NCBI GenBank assembly: GCA_016281385.1
Contig: JAEEIN010000158.1
Coordinates: 1-36,741, forward strand
DNA from: Lachnospiraceae bacterium
GTDB taxonomy: Bacteria; Bacillota; Clostridia; Lachnospirales; Lachnospiraceae
Length of the DNA: 36,741 bases
Direction of reading: 5' to 3'
Below the pieces are notes generated by a model. That model searched no databases. It saw only the letters and a list, made by a program, of their open reading frames with translations, and was not told where the DNA came from. Positions 29,089-36,741 of the stretch are shown piece by piece; the stretch's first letter is position 1, and each line of letters begins with the position of its first letter. The translations under genes and the position numbers were made by a program.

Positions 29089-29115
29089 TTATCGGCTATC
29101 TTTCGGAAAAAAGTA
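29089..29115 (-). promoter_or_regulatory. Candidate sigma-28/SigD-type promoter
   Basis: Minus strand perfect -10 GCCGATAA with TACT 15 nt upstream (poor -35). Confidence 0.5.
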
Positions 29116-29133
29116 ACCCCCTTTTTGAAAAAA

Positions 29134-29161
29134 TTGAAAAAAATTTTATTTATTATATAAT
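29134..29161 (+). promoter_or_regulatory. Putative sigma-A promoter for ispE
   Basis: TTGAAA-N16-TATAAT. Confidence 0.6.
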
Positions 29162-29179
29162 TGTTTAGAGAATATTGTA

Positions 29180-29207
29180 TACAAAGTACAGGATACAGGG
29201 TACAAAA
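29180..29207 (+). repeat. Heptanucleotide tandem repeat, 4 units
   Basis: TACAAAG TACAGGA TACAGGG TACAAAA, exact 7-nt period. Confidence 0.85.
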
Positions 29208-29208
29208 C

Positions 29209-30069
29209 ATGATAAAAGAAGACGCATATGCAAAAATAAACCTATCCCTCGATATAGTGGGAAAGCGTCCCGACGGATATCACGAGGTGTGCATGATAAT
29301 GCAGACCATCGATCTTCACGATACCCTCACATTTGAAGAATGTGATGAAGGCATTGTTCTTGTTACGGACTCGGAGGAGTTAAATGCGGAGAGTGATTCC
29401 GGAAAGGACAATCTCATCGTAAAGGCGGCAAAAGCGTTGTTTTTACGGAAGGGGGAAAACAGGGGAGTTAAGATAACCCTTACGAAGCGCATACCCATTG
29501 CAGCGGGAATGGCCGGGGGAAGTACCGACGCGGCTGCCGCATTAAGGGGCATAAACAGGCTATTCGGATACGGACTTACCGATGAGGAACTGGAAGAGAT
29601 CGGTGTGAAGCTTGGAGCGGACGTGCCCTACTGTGTCAAGGGCGGTACAAAGCTGTCCGAGGGTATCGGTGAGGTGCTGACGGAGCTTCCCGCACCCGGA
29701 AAAACGGCACTTGTGATCTGCAAGCCTCCGGTGAACATATCCACAAAGGAAGTTTATGAGAAGTACGATGCACTCAGGGATCCGTTCCATCCTGACGTAA
29801 AGGCCATGGTTGAAGCCATAAAGGCGGGAGAGTCTTCCAAGATCCCCGGACTTTGCGGCAATTCCCTTGAAAAGGTAACTAAGGAGATCTATCCACGTAT
29901 CGGTGAGATAGAGAGATTTTTTGAAGAAAACGGTGCGATACGTGCCGTAATGACGGGCTCGGGCCCTACGGTATTTGCTTTTGTGCCCAAGGAAGATCAG
30001 GCCCGCATTGAGAGCCTTGTGAAGGACCGTTTCCCCGATTGTTATGTGAAAGGACATTTTTATGGATGA
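29209..30069 (+). CDS. ispE: 4-diphosphocytidyl-2-C-methyl-D-erythritol kinase
   Basis: DAYAKINLSLDIVGKRPDGYHEV, IPIAAGMAGGSTDAAAALRGIN, MTGSGPTVFAF; start at 29209. Confidence 0.96.
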   Translation: MIKEDAYAKINLSLDIVGKRPDGYHEVCMIMQTIDLHDTLTFEECDEGIVLVTDSEELNAESDSGKDNLIVKAAKALFLRKGENRGVKITLTKRIPIAAGMAGGSTDAAAALRGINRLFGYGLTDEELEEIGVKLGADVPYCVKGGTKLSEGIGEVLTELPAPGKTALVICKPPVNISTKEVYEKYDALRDPFHPDVKAMVEAIKAGESSKIPGLCGNSLEKVTKEIYPRIGEIERFFEENGAIRAVMTGSGPTVFAFVPKEDQARIESLVKDRFPDCYVKGHFYG

Positions 30070-30733
30070 TATTATTCTCGATATGGATCAATACCTTCCC
30101 TTGCGTGACGTTGTATTCCACGCGCTGAGAAAGGCGATACTGACAGGCAAGCTTAAGCCCGGAGAAAGGCTGATGGAGATACATCTTGCCAAGCAGCTGG
30201 GCGTAAGCCGTACTCCGGTCCGTGAAGCGATCCACAAGCTTGAACTGGAAGGCCTTGCGACAATGATCCCCAGAAGGGGCGCACAGGTAGCCCAGATCTC
30301 GGAAAAGGGCTTAAAGGATGTACTGGAACTTCGGCGTGCGCTTGACGTTTTCTGCGCGCAGATAGCCTGCGAGAGAATGACTCCGGAAGAAGAAAAAGAA
30401 CTTCGGGAGACCTGCAAAGCCTTTGAAGAGGCGACCGGAACAAAAGACACTACTGTCATTGCGAAAGCAGACGTGGCTTTCCATGATGTGATAATCAATT
30501 CCACCAGAAACGAAAGGCTCATCACCACCATCAACAATCTGGCGGAGCAGATCTACAGATACAGATTCGAATATATAAAGGATGATTCCCAGCATTCCCG
30601 TCTCATAGAAGAGCACAGGAGGCTTGTTGATGCGATCCTTAACAAGGATCCCGAAAAGGCCGGAAAGGCGGCGGGGATCCACATCGACAATCAGGAACAT
30701 TCCATATTGAGCCAGATAAATTTAGAGGACTGA
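30062..30733 (+). CDS. GntR-family transcriptional regulator with FCD domain
   Basis: LKPGERLMEIHLAKQLGVSRTPVREAIHKLELEGLATMIPRRGAQV; helical C-terminal FCD region. Confidence 0.93.
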   Translation: MDDIILDMDQYLPLRDVVFHALRKAILTGKLKPGERLMEIHLAKQLGVSRTPVREAIHKLELEGLATMIPRRGAQVAQISEKGLKDVLELRRALDVFCAQIACERMTPEEEKELRETCKAFEEATGTKDTTVIAKADVAFHDVIINSTRNERLITTINNLAEQIYRYRFEYIKDDSQHSRLIEEHRRLVDAILNKDPEKAGKAAGIHIDNQEHSILSQINLED

Positions 30734-30735
30734 CT

Positions 30736-31164
30736 ATGTTAAGAGATGTAAAAATAACCGTCATCGGAGAATCCGACAGCGGAAACCCCTTCGAGGCTCC
30801 GGACCGTACCGTTACAAACGCGGTGGGCTCACTGGAGGATTCGGGGGAGCACATTCTTGTTTCTTTTGAGGAGACCGACGAGGAATCGGGGCAGGTACTT
30901 AAGACCACTCTCCGCTTCAACGGGGATATGCTTGAGGTAACAAGAAGAGGATTACTTGAATCGGTTCTTACCTTTAAGAGAGACGAACGCTGGGAATCGG
31001 CCTACGAAACACCCTACGGAAGCTTTCTCATGGCAACCCGGACCGGACATTTCGAAAAAGTCGAAAATGAGGACAAAATAAATCTCCATGTCGGTTATGA
31101 CATGGAGATCAATAATGATTTCGTATCGAAGAACAAAACTTTCATCGAGATCGAATTTATTTAA
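30736..31164 (+). CDS. DUF1934 (YwiB-like) beta-barrel protein
   Basis: Family-like sequence SFEETDEESGQVLKTTLRF...YGSFLMATRTGHF...LHVGYDMEINNDFVSKNKTFIEI. Confidence 0.8.
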   Translation: MLRDVKITVIGESDSGNPFEAPDRTVTNAVGSLEDSGEHILVSFEETDEESGQVLKTTLRFNGDMLEVTRRGLLESVLTFKRDERWESAYETPYGSFLMATRTGHFEKVENEDKINLHVGYDMEINNDFVSKNKTFIEIEFI

Positions 31165-31633
31165 CGGGCGTTGCACCTGCTTTTTCCTGAAGCTTCTCAA
31201 CCCAGGCTTTGAAGCCCTTCTTCTTGACGGGAGCGGCGCTTGTGTTCTTTCCGTGAAGGCCCTTAACGCCGGTAATGTAAATACCGCTTACGGTTGCCTT
31301 TACTTCCTTCTTTACGGGAACCTCGTCGAAGATCTTCTCGTCACATACAAGGCTCATGACCTGAGGGCCGACCTTGGCTTTGACAATGGGAAGCTTTGCG
31401 CGTCTCATAAGCTTGGGAGTCTGCTCGATCACCGACTGGGGCAGGCCCGATTCGGTAAGCTTCATCCGTTTCTTGTCTATGATCAGCATTGAAACCGTCT
31501 GCTTATACTGCTCCATCTGAGCTTCCTGCTCAGCCTGTTTCTTTTCAGCCTTCTTACCAAAGATATATAATGCAACGATCGCGGCGATCAGAATGACCGC
31601 AATTACAATAGTGATTATCCATCCTGTACTCAT
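31157..31633 (-). CDS. Conserved hypothetical single-TM protein
   Basis: N-terminal TM WIITIVIAVILIAAIVALYIFG, coiled-coil-like linker; SD ggaggta before ATG; upstream TTGCAT-N17-TATACT. Confidence 0.65.
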   Translation of the reverse strand: MSTGWIITIVIAVILIAAIVALYIFGKKAEKKQAEQEAQMEQYKQTVSMLIIDKKRMKLTESGLPQSVIEQTPKLMRRAKLPIVKAKVGPQVMSLVCDEKIFDEVPVKKEVKATVSGIYITGVKGLHGKNTSAAPVKKKGFKAWVEKLQEKAGATPVK

Positions 31634-31780
31634 GGGTGGTACCTCCTTCGTTCAATACACGTGAAAGTATAGCATTTACTATTTTCTCATGCAATAAAAA
31701 ACGATAATAAAAAACTTTATTTTTCCGTCAAACTGTGCTATAAAAGCATTATTGTTTGTTTAATACGGAAGGATGTACAT

Positions 31781-32866
31781 ATGAAGAAAAAATTGACGGC
31801 GCTGATCCTTGTTGCGGCCTGTCTGCTTTCTTTCGGGGCATGCGGGAAAAAGAACGCATCCGGAGACACTTCAACGGATGTAAGCACAGAGAATACGGCA
31901 AATGCCGAAGGCGTCGGGATCATAAGCCTGGGTAATTACAAAGGACTTACTGTGGAAGTTGCAAAGACAACCCCCTCGGAAGCCGAAATAAAGAATTATT
32001 CGGAATATTATTATCAGATGAAAGCGGCCGATATGAACTGGAATCGTAAGGCTGAACTCGGTGACACGGTTGTCATTGACTTCGAAGGGAAGATCGACGG
32101 AGAAACCTTTGAAGGCGGTTCGGCTCAGGATTATACCATTGTTCTCGGTTCCCACACATTCATCGACGGATTTGAAGACGGAATGGTGGGTATGGCGGTC
32201 GGAGATGTATGGGACCTGGATCTTCAGTTCCCTGAGAATTATAAGAGTGAGGAATATGCCGGAAAGCCCGTTGTTTTTACGGTAACATGTAAGAGTATAG
32301 TTCCTCCCATGAGCGATGAGACCATCGCGGCCCTTCAGGATGAGAATTATTCGGATCAGGCCGAATTTGAAGCATATGTCGGAACTCTTGTAGAGTCATA
32401 TTACACGGAAGATTACAATACTTCCGTCATTGCAGCCGTTCTTGAGCAGATCCTTGCGGATTCCGTGATCGGAACTCTTCCCGAGGACAGAATGACTGAG
32501 ATGAAGGAATATGTTATTGAGACATATATGTCGACGGCTGAATCCTACGGTGTGGATATCGATACGTATTTTTCTTATTACGGAACCACGCTTGAGGAGA
32601 TGGCTTCGGTATTTGTTAAGAGAGACCTTGTGTTTGAGGCGATTGCCGAGGCGGAAGGCTTCACATATACGGATGACGAGGTTGATGCCTATGTTCAGCA
32701 GGGCATAAACGAGATCGATGACTCAGTGTCGCTTGAGGAATTGTACGCCGTAGAATCAAGGGATAAGTACAGACAGTATATGATCCTTGACAAGGTGCAG
32801 GAATTCCTAGTTGCCAACACTGTCGTCAACGAACCTTCGACAGCGACCGAAACATCCGGGAAATAA
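31781..32866 (+). CDS. Lipoprotein, trigger-factor-like FKBP peptidyl-prolyl isomerase
   Basis: Lipobox LLSFGACGKK; LGDTVVIDFEGKIDGETFEGGSAQDYTIVLGSHTFIDGFEDGMVGM FKBP domain and helical C-terminus. Confidence 0.85.
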   Translation: MKKKLTALILVAACLLSFGACGKKNASGDTSTDVSTENTANAEGVGIISLGNYKGLTVEVAKTTPSEAEIKNYSEYYYQMKAADMNWNRKAELGDTVVIDFEGKIDGETFEGGSAQDYTIVLGSHTFIDGFEDGMVGMAVGDVWDLDLQFPENYKSEEYAGKPVVFTVTCKSIVPPMSDETIAALQDENYSDQAEFEAYVGTLVESYYTEDYNTSVIAAVLEQILADSVIGTLPEDRMTEMKEYVIETYMSTAESYGVDIDTYFSYYGTTLEEMASVFVKRDLVFEAIAEAEGFTYTDDEVDAYVQQGINEIDDSVSLEELYAVESRDKYRQYMILDKVQEFLVANTVVNEPSTATETSGK

Positions 32867-32889
32867 AAGAAAAGTGAGGAGATATAGCT

Positions 32890-34281
32890 ATGGAACTTAC
32901 AGACATCAGAGATCTGTACAAGGAAACAGACAAATACGTTGGTAAAGAAGTTACCATCGGCGGATGGGTAAGGAACCTCCGTGATTCAAAGACCTTTGGG
33001 TTCATCGTTATCAATGACGGAACCTATTTTCAGCCTTTACAGGTTGTATATTCCAATGAACTTGATAATTTCGACGTGATCTGCAAGCAGAATGTCGGTG
33101 CCGCACTTGTGTGCACCGGAACCATCGTGGCTACACCCGATGCAAAGCAGCCCTTTGAGATGCAGGCTAAGCACATTGCGGTTGAAGGAACATCGACTCC
33201 CGATTTTCCCATTCAGCCCAAGAGACACAGCCTTGAGTTCTTACGTACACTTCCCCATCTTCGTGCAAGAACAAACACATTCGAAGCGGTATTCCGTGTT
33301 CGTTCGCTTGTTGCTTTTGCGATTCATCTGTTCTTCCAGGAGAGAGGATTTGTTTATGTACATACACCCATCATCACGGGAAGTGACTGTGAAGGTGCCG
33401 GCGAGATGTTCCAGGTAACCACTCTTGACCTTAACAACCTTCCCATGACAGAGGATGGAAAGGTTGACATGAGCAAGGACTTCTTCAACAAGTCCACAAA
33501 CCTTACGGTTTCCGGTCAGTTAAACGGTGAGACCTATGCTTTCGCATTTAAGAACATCTACACCTTCGGACCTACATTCCGTGCCGAGAATTCCAACACT
33601 ACCCGTCATGCGGCTGAGTTCTGGATGATCGAGCCCGAGATGTGCTTCGCAGATCTTACGGATGATATGGAGGTTGCGGAAGCGATGATCAAGTTCATCA
33701 TCAACTATGTACTTGAGAATGCTCCCGAAGAGATGGAGTTCTTCAACAGCTTTGTTGACAAGGGACTCATCGAGAGACTTAAGCATGTTGCAAGCTCCGA
33801 CTTCGGACGCGTTACCTACACCGATGCCATTGCTATCCTTGAGAAGCATAACGATCAGTTCGAATATCCCGTTCACTGGGGCTCCGATCTTCAGACCGAG
33901 CATGAGAGATACCTTACAGAGGTTGAGTTTAAGCGCCCCGTATTCGTTACGGATTATCCGAAGGAGATCAAGGCCTTCTATATGAAGTTAAACGAGGACG
34001 GAAAGACCGTGGCCGCTATGGACTGCCTTGTTCCCGGTATCGGAGAGATCATCGGCGGATCACAGCGTGAGGACGATCTTGAGAAACTTTCCAAGAGAAT
34101 GGAAGAGTGCGGACTTAAGAAAGAGGATTACGATTTCTATCTCGATCTCAGAAGATACGGTTCCGCACGCCACGCAGGTTTCGGTCTCGGATTTGAGCGT
34201 TGCGTAATGTATGTTACCGGTATGGGCAACATCAGAGACGTAATTCCTTATCCCAGAACAGTAAATAACTGTGAATTATAA
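32890..34281 (+). CDS. asnS: Asparaginyl-tRNA synthetase
   Basis: [77 protein letters not shown]. Confidence 0.97.
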   Translation: MELTDIRDLYKETDKYVGKEVTIGGWVRNLRDSKTFGFIVINDGTYFQPLQVVYSNELDNFDVICKQNVGAALVCTGTIVATPDAKQPFEMQAKHIAVEGTSTPDFPIQPKRHSLEFLRTLPHLRARTNTFEAVFRVRSLVAFAIHLFFQERGFVYVHTPIITGSDCEGAGEMFQVTTLDLNNLPMTEDGKVDMSKDFFNKSTNLTVSGQLNGETYAFAFKNIYTFGPTFRAENSNTTRHAAEFWMIEPEMCFADLTDDMEVAEAMIKFIINYVLENAPEEMEFFNSFVDKGLIERLKHVASSDFGRVTYTDAIAILEKHNDQFEYPVHWGSDLQTEHERYLTEVEFKRPVFVTDYPKEIKAFYMKLNEDGKTVAAMDCLVPGIGEIIGGSQREDDLEKLSKRMEECGLKKEDYDFYLDLRRYGSARHAGFGLGFERCVMYVTGMGNIRDVIPYPRTVNNCEL

Positions 34282-34319
34282 TTTGAATGTGATACAATAC
34301 ATATTGGAATGAGAGGTTG

Positions 34320-34342
34320 GGACACCGCTTATTGCGGTGTCC
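34320..34342 (+). promoter_or_regulatory. Stem-loop between asnS and the Hpt gene, lacking a U-tract
   Basis: GGACACCGC-ttatt-GCGGTGTCC, followed by TACACTATTTATTA. Confidence 0.5.
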
Positions 34343-34371
34343 TACACTATTTATTAAGGGGACAATTTTAT

Positions 34372-34971
34372 ATGGAAAACGCAATACCTTTTATTGACGG
34401 GATCGACACCGCCTCTGCGGTGGCAAAGCTGGGCGGCAATACAGGGGCTTATTTCGAGATGCTCGGAAGTTTTAAGCGGGAAATCGCCAAAAAGACGGAG
34501 CTTATTCGTGAAAAAGCACAATTGCCCGACCTGTCGGAATTTGTTATTCTTGTTCACGGAGTAAAGGGTTCCGCAAGAATGCTCGGAATGAACGATCTGG
34601 GCGAAGAAATGTATGAACTTGAATGCGCCGGTAAAGGTGAACAGAGAGATTTTATCGGTAACAATCTCGATCGTATCCTTTCGGATTACTCTTCCTATGA
34701 GGAGAAACTGGCATCCTATGACAATCGTGTCACCCCTTCGGGGAGCGAAGGAGTCGGTTCTCAGGCGGTGGAACTTTTAAAGAAGCTTCGCATGGCATTG
34801 GAGGATTTCGAATCCGAGGAAGCTGAGAGGATCGTTTCCGAGATCGGCGCTTTTTCTTTTTCCGGCGAGGCCAAAGAACTTTTCGAGGACCTTTACGACG
34901 CCATTGACAACATTGATTACTTCGCATCCATAGAATGCGTTGATAAACTTCTGGAGGTACTGAATTCGTGA
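34372..34971 (+). CDS. Hpt (histidine phosphotransfer) domain protein
   Basis: [24 protein letters not shown] is the phospho-His helix of Hpt domains; start ATG 34372. Confidence 0.85.
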   Translation: MENAIPFIDGIDTASAVAKLGGNTGAYFEMLGSFKREIAKKTELIREKAQLPDLSEFVILVHGVKGSARMLGMNDLGEEMYELECAGKGEQRDFIGNNLDRILSDYSSYEEKLASYDNRVTPSGSEGVGSQAVELLKKLRMALEDFESEEAERIVSEIGAFSFSGEAKELFEDLYDAIDNIDYFASIECVDKLLEVLNS

Positions 34972-36548
34972 TTCAGGATAAGGAAAAAGTGATCGTCATT
35001 GATTTCGGCGGTCAGTACAATCAGCTTGTGGCAAGGCGTGTGCGTGAATGCAACGTTTACTGCGAGATCTATTCTTACAAAACACCGCTTGAAAAGATAA
35101 AGGAGATGGCTCCGAAGGGCATCATCTTAACCGGCGGTCCGAACAGCTGTTATGAGGAGGGCGCTCCCACCGCGGGACGAGAACTCTTTGAAATGGGAGT
35201 TCCGGTTCTCGGTCTTTGCTACGGCGCTCAGCTAATGATGCATGTACTCGGCGGCAAGGTTGAACGTGCCGACGCAAGAGAGTACGGAAAAACAAAGACC
35301 TACTTCAAAAATGACAATACACTTTTTAACGGCATCAAGGATGAGAACATCGTCTGGATGAGCCATTTTGATTACATTTCAAAGCTTGCTCCCGGATTTG
35401 AAGTCATTGCGCATACCGATAACTGTCCGGTGGCTGCCGCTCAGAACGTGGCAGCAGGGCTTTATGCGATCCAGTTCCATCCCGAGGTACTTCACACCGT
35501 TGACGGATCGAAGATGCTTTACAACTTCGTTCGCAACATCTGCGGCTGTGCAGGTGATTGGAGAATGGATACTTTCGTTGAGGATTCCATAAAGGCTATC
35601 CGCGAGAAGGTTGGAGACGGAAAGGTTCTTCTTGCCCTTTCCGGCGGTGTTGATTCTTCCGTTGCTGCAGGCCTTCTTTCAAGGGCCATCGGCAAGCAGC
35701 TTACCTGCGTATTTGTTGATCACGGCCTTCTTCGTAAAAACGAAGGTGACGAGGTTGAGGCGGTATTCGGAAACAACGGAATATTCGATCTTAACTTCAT
35801 CCGTGTCAATGCCCAGCACAGATTCTATGTAAAGCTTGCGGGTGAGTCCGAGCCCGAGAGAAAAAGAAAGATTATCGGCGAAGAGTTCATACGGGTATTC
35901 GAAGAAGAAGCAAAGAAGATCGGAGCCGTTGATTTCCTTGCACAGGGAACCATTTATCCCGATGTTGTTGAGTCGGGGCTTGGCGGTGAATCCGCAGTCA
36001 TAAAGTCACATCACAACGTGGGCGGTCTTCCCGATTACGTTGATTTTAAAGAGATAATCGAACCCTTACGGGATCTTTTCAAGGACGAGGTCCGCAAGGC
36101 AGGTCTTGAACTGGGAATTCCGGAGCGTCTGGTATTCCGTCAGCCCTTCCCCGGCCCGGGTCTTGGTATCCGTATCATCGGTGACATCACCGAAGAGAAG
36201 GTCAAAATCGTTCAGGATGCAGATTTCATTTATCGCGATGAGATTGCCAAGGCAGCCGATGCATATAAGGCAGAGAACGGAACCGCCGCTCCCTGGATGC
36301 CCGATCAGTACTTTGCAGCCCTCACCAACATACGAAGCGTCGGCGTTATGGGCGATGAACGCACCTATGACTACGCCGTTGCACTTCGCGCAGTCCGCAC
36401 CGTCGATTTCATGACCGCCGAGTGTGCCGACATTCCCTTCACCGTCCTTCAGACGGTTATGAGCCGTATCATCAACGAAGTCCGCGGAGTAAACCGAGTA
36501 TTCTTCGACCTCACCAGCAAGCCTCCGGGCACCATAGAGCTGGAATAA
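34968..36548 (+). CDS. guaA: GMP synthase (glutamine-hydrolysing)
   Basis: [67 protein letters not shown] start. Confidence 0.98.
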   Translation: MIQDKEKVIVIDFGGQYNQLVARRVRECNVYCEIYSYKTPLEKIKEMAPKGIILTGGPNSCYEEGAPTAGRELFEMGVPVLGLCYGAQLMMHVLGGKVERADAREYGKTKTYFKNDNTLFNGIKDENIVWMSHFDYISKLAPGFEVIAHTDNCPVAAAQNVAAGLYAIQFHPEVLHTVDGSKMLYNFVRNICGCAGDWRMDTFVEDSIKAIREKVGDGKVLLALSGGVDSSVAAGLLSRAIGKQLTCVFVDHGLLRKNEGDEVEAVFGNNGIFDLNFIRVNAQHRFYVKLAGESEPERKRKIIGEEFIRVFEEEAKKIGAVDFLAQGTIYPDVVESGLGGESAVIKSHHNVGGLPDYVDFKEIIEPLRDLFKDEVRKAGLELGIPERLVFRQPFPGPGLGIRIIGDITEEKVKIVQDADFIYRDEIAKAADAYKAENGTAAPWMPDQYFAALTNIRSVGVMGDERTYDYAVALRAVRTVDFMTAECADIPFTVLQTVMSRIINEVRGVNRVFFDLTSKPPGTIELE

Positions 36549-36589
36549 TACCGAGTGGTTTGCAGGTAGGAATTAAATAGCAGTAAATA

Positions 36590-36633
36590 AAGGCTTTCGA
36601 TAGCGTTGCTAGTTCGCTATCGGAAGCCTTTTT
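36590..36633 (+). terminator. Terminator after guaA
   Basis: AAGGCTTTCGATAGCG...CGCTATCGGAAGCCTTTTT. Confidence 0.85.
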
Positions 36634-36663
36634 GCGCCCAATGCTATGCTTCGAGAATGTACG

Positions 36664-36692
36664 TTGACAACGTACATAATTAGTTCTATACT
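36664..36692 (+). promoter_or_regulatory. Strong sigma-A promoter with overlapping palindromic operator candidates
   Basis: TTGACA-N17-TATACT; ATGTACGTTgacAACGTACAT covers the -35, ATACTTTattAAAGTAT covers the -10. Confidence 0.75.
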
Positions 36693-36725
36693 TTATTAAA
36701 GTATGAAAAATACGGAGATTATGTT

Positions 36726-36741
36726 ATGAACATTTCAGATA
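36726..36741 (+). CDS. Start of a gene truncated by the window end (product unknown)
   Basis: ATGAACATTTCAGAT preceded by cggagatt SD and the promoter above. Confidence 0.5.

Noticed and set aside
29560-30057. 165-aa minus-strand ORF inside ispE
   Set aside because: ispE is unambiguous; the opposite frame has no SD or recognisable family.

Overview
The window looks like chromosomal DNA of a Gram-positive Clostridia member, probably Lachnospiraceae. That assignment is inferred from gene content, codon usage and promoter style; no search was run. It is mostly dense housekeeping sequence: atpD-atpC end, PfkB kinase + PseG-like protein, mscL, MBOAT + SGNH O-acetylation pair, PAS-GGDEF protein, T-box(Ile)-ileS, glgP, an aconitase-superfamily hydratase, two zinc-ribbon membrane proteins, a GH9-like lipoprotein-ddl-GT-C-like-murF cluster, plsC, pyrC-pyrK-pyrD, ispE-gntR-DUF1934, a trigger-factor-like lipoprotein, asnS, Hpt-guaA. 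No CRISPR array, prophage, transposon, rRNA or tRNA was recognised. The most interesting signals are: (1) a consensus sigma-28/SigD promoter (TAAA-N15-GCCGATAA) on the minus strand upstream of a signal-peptide-less protein with EF-hand-like loops, and a second minus-strand GCCGATAA box upstream of another signal-peptide-less small protein, suggesting two scattered motility-regulon genes; (2) a lipoprotein with the GH9 architecture but without the DAGD catalytic motif, in a cluster with ddl and murF; (3) a heptanucleotide tandem repeat (TACARRR x4) directly abutting the ispE start codon; (4) an orphan Hpt phosphotransfer protein whose stop overlaps the guaA start; (5) a double palindrome over the -35 and -10 of the last, truncated gene; (6) a fully resolvable T-box antiterminator/terminator switch before ileS.
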